A stretch of 64,000 nt of DNA, from the NCBI GenBank assembly GCA_017553505.1, contig JAFZLD010000014.1, positions 1 to 64,000 on the forward strand, given 5' to 3'. Positions 59,407 to 64,000 of this stretch are shown here, one piece after another. The notes under the pieces were generated by a model. It saw only the letters and a program-made list of their open reading frames with translations. It was not told where the DNA came from and did not search any database. The stretch comes from Lachnospiraceae bacterium. GTDB taxonomy: Bacteria > Bacillota > Clostridia > Lachnospirales > Lachnospiraceae. The position numbers and the translations under genes were made by a program. Within the stretch, counting starts at the first letter, position 1; each line of letters starts with the position of its first letter.

Positions 59407-60063
59407 ATGAAGAATATAAAGCGTTTTGCGGCAGCGTTCATTATTGCCGCCATAGCATTCCTGTCAGCAGGTTCAAGCGCCCGCGCGGAAGGCGAGCTCA
59501 ACACCTATGAAAAGACCTTTACCTATACCAGGGGCGACGGCAAGACCTTCGGCGCCACCGTAACCATCAAGAGTTCCGCCGAGACCGACTGGAACCTTAG
59601 ATTTGAAAAAGAAAACGACGAGACTACCGATAACTACGTCTACTACCGCATAATCGCGGACGGCAACCCCGGTGACGTTATCGATGTAAGTCTCACCACC
59701 GAATACCCCGACACTTTGCTCGGCGTTACCATGATGCCCAGGATTAACGGCAGCTGGAAGAGCGGCACCCAGAAGACCCTCTTTGCTACCGCCGAGGACA
59801 ATTCCATCAATTTAAGCTATACCATCGATCAGAACGCTTCAGACCTTCAGGTAGCCGCAAGTGCTTACTCTAAGTCTTTCAGTTCCAAGAAGCCCGGCAG
59901 CATGGATGTTATCCTTACCATTGAGACCCCGCTTCACACCGATACCGTCAAGAGCGAAGGCGGCGGCAGGTTCTTTATAACTGTTGTAATATCCGTTCTT
60001 TTTCTGGTAGCGCTTTCAATGTTTATGGGCAAAAGAAGCGCCATGAAGAATAAAAAGAAATAA
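59407..60063 (+). CDS. Secreted, C-terminally anchored protein of unknown function
   Basis: The 218-residue protein has a signal peptide (about 1-27, AAAFIIAAIAFLSAG then ARA cleavage region) and a beta-rich domain (about 30-185, YEKTFTYTRGDGKTFGATV). A C-terminal span (about 189-207) and a basic tail (KRSAMKNKKK) follow. It would face outside, anchored by its end. GAGAGG is 9 bases before the ATG and arises inside the last copy of array C. No family is recognised. Confidence 0.6.
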   Translation: MKNIKRFAAAFIIAAIAFLSAGSSARAEGELNTYEKTFTYTRGDGKTFGATVTIKSSAETDWNLRFEKENDETTDNYVYYRIIADGNPGDVIDVSLTTEYPDTLLGVTMMPRINGSWKSGTQKTLFATAEDNSINLSYTIDQNASDLQVAASAYSKSFSSKKPGSMDVILTIETPLHTDTVKSEGGGRFFITVVISVLFLVALSMFMGKRSAMKNKKK

Positions 60064-60069
60064 CGCAGG

Positions 60070-61146
60070 TCACTTGCGTTCTTCACGCCTCTTACGCCTT
60101 ACGCGGTTGATGTGGCGTACGAAGTCACCGTTTTCGATTAATTCCGCGAGCACGTACTGCTCCATCACCGGAACGGTGCATGAATAGAAACCGATTTTAT
60201 CACTAAACACCTTTTCAAGAGTTTTCGGTATTACCATGTAGGCAGCCCTGACGTAGGGGCCTACGGTTCTTGTGAAGGTGTTTACGTATATTACGCGGTC
60301 GTTTTTATCAAGAGAATAAAGCGTCTCCTCCGCCTTTCGGCTGGGGGTAAACTCCGACTCGAAGTCATCTTCTATGATTATTCCGTCTTTCTCAACGCTC
60401 CACTTTAAGTACTCCGCTTTCTTGGCGGCAGATGCAGTAACGCCGGTCGGGAAGCTTCGATATGGCGTAATGTGCAATACCTTCGCCTCTGTCTGCCATA
60501 AGAATTCGCTCTCGATACCGTCGTCGCCGAGGTGTAATAGTTCAGGCTTCACGCCTTCGGTCTTGTATATCTTGTATATCTTAGGATATGACGGGTACTC
60601 GCCCGCGAACTTCGTATCACGCCCCAGCGCATTGATGATAAGTCCATAGAGATATTCCGCTCCGGCGCCGATTATTATCCTGTCGCTCTCCGCCTTGATG
60701 CCTCTGTAGCGGTACAGATAATCGCTAATGGCACTTCTTAAGCACTCACATCCGTACCCCGGTGAGCGCTCGGTTAGTTCCTCACCGTATTCACTCAGAA
60801 CTCGCCTTACTGTCCTTGCATATATGTTAAAAGAAATCTCTTCGTCGTGCGTTACACCTGTATTAGTTTTCGCATGTCTGTATACACTTCTGTCTGTCAC
60901 GCCATCTATTTTCTCAGATACGGCAAAAGAATCGCTTTCTCTGTAGGTCACAAAATATCCGCTTTTTTCGACCGTGGAAATGTATCCTTCTTCCTGCAAA
61001 AGTTCAAAAGCATGCTCCACCGTGATGACGCTTACACCGTTATCCTGAGCCGTAACTCTCTTCGAGGGAAGCTTGTCGCCGTAATGGTAAATTCCGTCGA
61101 TAATTTTTCTTTTGACGTCTTCGTAGAGGCTTAAATATCTGGTCAT
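60070..61146 (-). CDS. MocR-type (GntR-aminotransferase) regulator, degenerate and C-terminally short
   Basis: The 358-residue protein has a GntR HTH (about 1-70, LYEDVKRKIIDGIYHYGDKL and TVEHAFELLQEEGYISTVEK). An aminotransferase-fold domain follows. Typical MocR proteins are ~450-480 residues; this one ends at HINRVRRKRREERK, where homologues continue for ~90 residues. The PLP-lysine motif TFSK is TFTR here (AGA codon), and the DDYD motif is EDDFESEF, so PLP aldimine formation is doubtful. It is divergent from the ECF S component and convergent with the secreted protein. Confidence 0.85.
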   Translation of the reverse strand: MTRYLSLYEDVKRKIIDGIYHYGDKLPSKRVTAQDNGVSVITVEHAFELLQEEGYISTVEKSGYFVTYRESDSFAVSEKIDGVTDRSVYRHAKTNTGVTHDEEISFNIYARTVRRVLSEYGEELTERSPGYGCECLRSAISDYLYRYRGIKAESDRIIIGAGAEYLYGLIINALGRDTKFAGEYPSYPKIYKIYKTEGVKPELLHLGDDGIESEFLWQTEAKVLHITPYRSFPTGVTASAAKKAEYLKWSVEKDGIIIEDDFESEFTPSRKAEETLYSLDKNDRVIYVNTFTRTVGPYVRAAYMVIPKTLEKVFSDKIGFYSCTVPVMEQYVLAELIENGDFVRHINRVRRKRREERK

Positions 61147-61175
61147 ATAATATTCTCCGATTTTGGTGATTTCAG

Positions 61176-61217
61176 TATTACCACCTCAATGGTATATTAT
61201 GGAGCAACAAGAGTCAA
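61176..61217 (-). promoter_or_regulatory. mocR promoter with overlapping dyad, shared with the divergent ECF gene
   Basis: Minus strand TTGACT (61212-61217), 17 bases, TACCAT (61189-61194). The imperfect dyad TATTACCA-CCTCAA-TGGTATA (61176-61197) covers the -10 box. On the plus strand it also overlaps a -10-like TATATT without a good -35. This fits activation of the ECF gene and self-repression. Confidence 0.5.
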
Positions 61218-61258
61218 GAACGACTTAAGAATACTGAGTTTAAAGGAAGAAGAATACT

Positions 61259-61897
61259 ATGAGCAGTCAGAAATCACAGGACAAACTTATTAAGAAACTT
61301 GCTTTTGCGGGTCTCATGGCAGCGCTTTGCTACGCAGGCTACGCTTTTATCCCTCCGCTTCCGATTCCGGGTCTTTTCGATCTTACAAGCGGCACCAAGG
61401 TTCACTTCGGTAATGCCTTTGTAGTGCTCGGCGCTTTGTTCCTCGGTGGCCCTTACGGCGGACTTGCAGGTGCTGTGGGACTTTCACTTGCAGATATACT
61501 TACAGGTTACGGTGCTTCCGCTCCCAGAACCTTCATATGCAAGCTTTTAATCGGTCTTATCGTAGGTCTTGTAGCTCACAGACTTGCCGAGATTTCCAAG
61601 TCTCACGACAAAGGCTACCTTACCAAATGGGCTATCATCTCATCCGTAAGCGGACTTGCATTTAACGTAATCTTCGAGCCTACACTTAAATATATATGGT
61701 TCTCGCTTATCACACCCAATGCCGACAAGGCTCAGTCAGCCATCAAGACACTGGTAAGCATCACCATCGCAACATCCTTCGTGAATGCGATAATCAATTC
61801 AATCGTAGCTGTAGTCGCTTACCTTGCGCTTCGCCCGGTGCTTTACAAGACCGGACTTCTCGGAGAACTTCCCTCCAAGCGTCAAAAGCAAGCTTAA
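61259..61897 (+). CDS. ECF-type transporter S component (DUF1393-like)
   Basis: The 212-residue protein has six spans with FAGLMAALCYAGYAFIPP at the N-terminus (the A-motif that contacts EcfT). KVHFGNAFVVLGALFLGG and GLAGAVGLSLADILTGYG follow. The family binds vitamins (riboflavin, pyridoxine, thiamine or precursors). Divergence from a MocR regulator suggests vitamin B6 or a PLP-related ligand, an inference. The energising modules EcfA/A'/T are not in this window. Confidence 0.85.
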   Translation: MSSQKSQDKLIKKLAFAGLMAALCYAGYAFIPPLPIPGLFDLTSGTKVHFGNAFVVLGALFLGGPYGGLAGAVGLSLADILTGYGASAPRTFICKLLIGLIVGLVAHRLAEISKSHDKGYLTKWAIISSVSGLAFNVIFEPTLKYIWFSLITPNADKAQSAIKTLVSITIATSFVNAIINSIVAVVAYLALRPVLYKTGLLGELPSKRQKQA

Positions 61898-61907
61898 TTT
61901 AAAGCAA

Positions 61908-61937
61908 TAAAAAAGGCCCCCGTAGAGGGCCTTTTTT
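61908..61937. terminator. Bidirectional terminator
   Basis: AAAAAAGGCCCC-GTAG-AGGGCCTTTTTT. Confidence 0.85.
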
Positions 61938-61964
61938 ATATTGGCGAAGTAATATAAGTATCAA

Positions 61965-62126
61965 TTACTTGAATAAACTAATCAATCTGTCTAAGAAGTA
62001 CTCTCTGAAGAAAGATCTGATGTTTCCGTCGCAATTATCAAGGTGTTCATTCTCAGCCCACTTAGGCAGAACCCTGTTCTCAAAATTACGAGTATCTATT
62101 AAACCTGTCATGTAATTAAGTCCCAT
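61965..62126 (-). CDS. 53-residue conserved-type peptide
   Basis: The frame MGLNYMTGLIDTRNFENRVL, then PKWAENEHLDNCDGNIRSFF and REYFLDRLISLFK, is soluble and amphipathic. AGGAGG is 6 bases before the ATG. The following 340-base gap (62127-62465) has only a palindrome and a terminator. No family is recognised. It is too short for most gene callers. Confidence 0.6.
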   Translation of the reverse strand: MGLNYMTGLIDTRNFENRVLPKWAENEHLDNCDGNIRSFFREYFLDRLISLFK

Positions 62127-62324
62127 AATCTACCTCCTATAAGCTTTAACTTCTGTGTGTCACTCGCGGACACCTTTGATGCTTAAAATATAGCACAAAA
62201 GTACTAATTTGAAAAGTAGATTGCCCCATTATTAACAAAAAATTAGATAAAATTGCCAATTTTCTCGATTTCGTATTATCTGCCGCGGATATCTGTCCGT
62301 GTGGCGCATACATTTTTGACCCAT

Positions 62325-62350
62325 TATCACGCTAAAGCGTTCGCGTGATA
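62325..62350. promoter_or_regulatory. Perfect inverted repeat in an intergenic gap
   Basis: TATCACGC-TAAAGCGTTC-GCGTGATA. No promoter is evident nearby. Function unknown. Confidence 0.4.
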
Positions 62351-62407
62351 TTGCGAAAAATCATAGTTATGTAAACCATTTGCCCGGTACTTTCTTTTGC
62401 CGGTCAA

Positions 62408-62436
62408 AGAAAAACCGCGACCAAAATCGGTCGCGG
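62408..62436 (-). terminator. Intrinsic terminator of the aldo/keto reductase gene
   Basis: Minus-strand CCGCGACC-GATTTT-GGTCGCGG followed by TTTTTCTTTG. Confidence 0.8.
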
Positions 62437-62465
62437 CCATCCAAACATTCACCTAATAATATGTC

Positions 62466-63593
62466 TTAGCTAAAAAGTTCCTTCATTTCCTTGCCAACCT
62501 TCTCAAGGTCGTCGCGGATATTAATCTTCTGAGGGCACATGGTCTCGCACTTACCGCACTTAACGCAGGAGTAAGGTCTCTCGGCCTCAGGCATCTGGCT
62601 CCACTCCCACTGAGCGCCGCCACGGTTCATGAACTTGTGATAATTGTTCCAAATTGCGAAGTTTCTGGGGATGTTAACGCCCTTAGGGCAAGGCATGCAG
62701 TACTTACAACCGGTACAGCCGTTCTGAGAGCGGGCTGTAATCTCTTCGTTAACCTTCTCCATAGCTGCCATTTCGGCATCGCTTAAAGGCTTAAATTCCT
62801 TGAAGGTCTCAAGGTTGTCATCAAGCTGCTCCATTGTGGTCATACCGCTTAAGATAACCTTTACGTTGTCAAAGGTTCCTACCCAAGACAAAGCCCATGC
62901 TGCAGGGGTAAGGCCGGGTCTGTATTCATCCATGGGACCGATAACGTCCTTGGGAATACTTGCAAGGCTGCCACCCTTAACGGGCTCCATGATAATAAGC
63001 GGAACGCCGAGCTCCTTGGCAAGCTCGTAGCCCTTCATGGTAGCCTGAGTGTCCTTGTCTACGTAATTAAACTGAATCTGGCAGAAATCCCACTCGCGGT
63101 CCTTGATAATATACTCAAAAGCATCGTAGTCATCGTGGAAAGAAAAGCCGTAGTTCTTTATTTTGCCTTCATCCTTGTAAGTCTGAAGCATATCCACGAT
63201 GCCGAGGTTCTTAAGCTTATCGTAAGAGCCTCTGTTCATGGCGTGAAGCAAATAGAAATCAATGTAATCTGTCTGAAGGTGCTCAAGCTGCTCCTTAAAT
63301 ACCTTCTCAGCCTCCTCAAGGCTGTTTACGAACCATGCAGGCATCTTGGTGGCAAGATAGAAAGATTCGCGGGGAAGCTGCTTCATAATCTTACCCACAA
63401 CTCTCTCACTCTGACCGCCATGATAAGGCCATGCAGTATCAAAATAATTGACACCGTTCTTGTAGGCCTTCATGAGAAGCTTCTCGGTCTCAACTTCATT
63501 AACCGTCTGACCGTCATCCATAAGAGGAAGACGCATGCATCCGTAACCCAAAAGGGATGATTTATATCCGTTTTTAAGCTCTCTGTACTCCAT
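62466..63593 (-). CDS. Aldo/keto reductase with C-terminal 2[4Fe-4S] domain
   Basis: The 375-residue protein has an AKR barrel (NYFDTAWPYHGGQSERVVGK with catalytic Asp and Tyr, LATKMP Lys, FYLLHAMN His). A C-terminal ferredoxin-like part has CTGCKYCMPCPKGVN and CVKCGKCETMCPQKI. AKRs with such iron-sulfur extensions are common in anaerobes and may couple NAD(P)H to electron transfer. Substrate is not known. GGAGG precedes the ATG at 63593. Confidence 0.92.
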   Translation of the reverse strand: MEYRELKNGYKSSLLGYGCMRLPLMDDGQTVNEVETEKLLMKAYKNGVNYFDTAWPYHGGQSERVVGKIMKQLPRESFYLATKMPAWFVNSLEEAEKVFKEQLEHLQTDYIDFYLLHAMNRGSYDKLKNLGIVDMLQTYKDEGKIKNYGFSFHDDYDAFEYIIKDREWDFCQIQFNYVDKDTQATMKGYELAKELGVPLIIMEPVKGGSLASIPKDVIGPMDEYRPGLTPAAWALSWVGTFDNVKVILSGMTTMEQLDDNLETFKEFKPLSDAEMAAMEKVNEEITARSQNGCTGCKYCMPCPKGVNIPRNFAIWNNYHKFMNRGGAQWEWSQMPEAERPYSCVKCGKCETMCPQKINIRDDLEKVGKEMKELFS

Positions 63594-63643
63594 AAATAAT
63601 TACCTCCTTACAAACTGCCGTACTACTCAACCACTTTTATCAT

Positions 63644-63680
63644 AACAAAAAAACCCGGGAGATGATACTCTCTCGGGTTT
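63644..63680 (-). terminator. Intrinsic terminator of the pyrophosphorylase gene
   Basis: AAACCCG-AGAGAGTATCATCTC-CCGGGTTT with U-tract on the minus strand (TTTTTTTGTT). Confidence 0.8.
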
Positions 63681-63717
63681 CGTTTTTGTCAAAATATAAC
63701 TTTTGCTGCGTACAATC

Positions 63718-63999
63718 TTAAAGCTCTACACCGTTCTTTTTAAGAAGTTCACGTGCGCTTTCAACGGAGTCGACACCGGTCTTGTTCTTAATAGGTGCAA
63801 ACTCGCGCTCTCTTACTACCTCGAAAGGTAAGCATGAAGAACTTAAGTAAATCATATCAAGCACAAGCTGCTCAAACTTGCAGCCGTTGGGAGTCTCGGG
63901 CTTAACTTCGTTACCGTTTTCGTCAAGGCAGGGAATCTTCTTTTCCGCAAGGTGGTAAGGAAGGCTCTTGTCCACTATCTCCTCAAGTTCTTTCTCATT
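63718..63999 (-). CDS. UDP-sugar pyrophosphorylase (UDPGP family), C-terminal part
   Basis: The frame enters from the right window edge (…KELEEIVDKSLPYHLAEKK) and ends at 63718. It carries the conserved C-terminus of eukaryotic-type UDP-sugar pyrophosphorylases: NGCKFEQLVLDMIY, LPFEVVREREFAPIKNKTGV and DSVESARELL. The family makes UDP-glucose, UDP-GlcNAc or related nucleotide sugars from UTP. The GTG at 63975 is internal, not the start, because in-frame coding continues upstream. The N-terminal part is outside the window. Confidence 0.85.
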   Translation of the reverse strand, partial: NEKELEEIVDKSLPYHLAEKKIPCLDENGNEVKPETPNGCKFEQLVLDMIYLSSSCLPFEVVREREFAPIKNKTGVDSVESARELLKKNGVEL

Positions 64000-64000
64000 G

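Overview
The window looks like chromosomal DNA of an anaerobic, low-to-medium GC Firmicute, most likely a fibre-degrading Lachnospiraceae of the Butyrivibrio/Pseudobutyrivibrio type. This is inferred from family content, not from a marker gene. The evidence is strong GGAGG-type ribosome sites, the mrnC-rlmB-sigH cluster, the TIGR03915/TIGR03916 pair, DUF6273 lipoproteins, a ProX editing protein, carbohydrate esterases with a GH5 enzyme, and a stand-alone CheC/FliY-type phosphatase. About 85% of genes are on the minus strand, in short transcription units that mostly end in clear hairpin/U-tract terminators. No rRNA, tRNA, insertion sequence or CRISPR array was recognised.

Layout. 1-16 kb is an accessory zone: the tail of a replication-type gene of a mobile element, a VOC remnant, two acetyltransferases, four toxin-antitoxin or orphan antitoxin-like loci (higBA at 4.3-5.0, an orphan Xre at 6.0, relBE at 7.1-7.7, fic with an HTH-VbhA-like fusion at 14.6-15.7), an unknown two-gene membrane unit (9.6-11.2), a cationic membrane peptide under three 22-bp operator repeats (12.0-12.4), and an internally deleted kptA (15.8). 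A palindrome array (array A) follows at 16.0-16.3. 16-22 kb holds signalling genes: a PAS-GGDEF-PAS protein, a hybrid histidine kinase and a membrane protein with an OadB-like N-terminal motif. 22-33 kb carries a beta-lactamase-fold hydrolase, GH5, the radical SAM DNA-repair pair, a CheC-type phosphatase, lipoproteins and pepT. 34-47 kb holds membrane and transport functions (MscS, MFS, PadR/DUF4097, zinc-ribbon membrane proteins, a heterodimeric ABC exporter, a large solute-binding lipoprotein) and a second palindrome array with a 64-bp period (array B, 39.25-39.65). 47-55 kb is housekeeping: a cytidylate-kinase-like protein, a DUF212 phosphatase-fold protein, MATE, AraC, and cysE-mrnC-rlmB-sigH. 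55-64 kb has a CE15-like and a CE1-like esterase, a DAG kinase, malic enzyme, a third repeat array with a 69-bp period (array C), a degenerate MocR regulator divergent from an ECF-type S component, an aldo/keto reductase, and the 3' part of a UDP-sugar pyrophosphorylase.

How the genes fit together. Polysaccharide use (GH5, two esterases, beta-lactamase-fold hydrolase, UDP-sugar pyrophosphorylase) sits with sensing (cyclic di-GMP, hybrid kinase, AraC) and envelope homeostasis. The most unusual non-coding content is the set of hairpin repeat arrays A, B and C. A and B share sequence and architecture and may be one repeat family. At least eight genes too short for usual ORF cut-offs were found, mostly single-span membrane peptides with strong ribosome sites.
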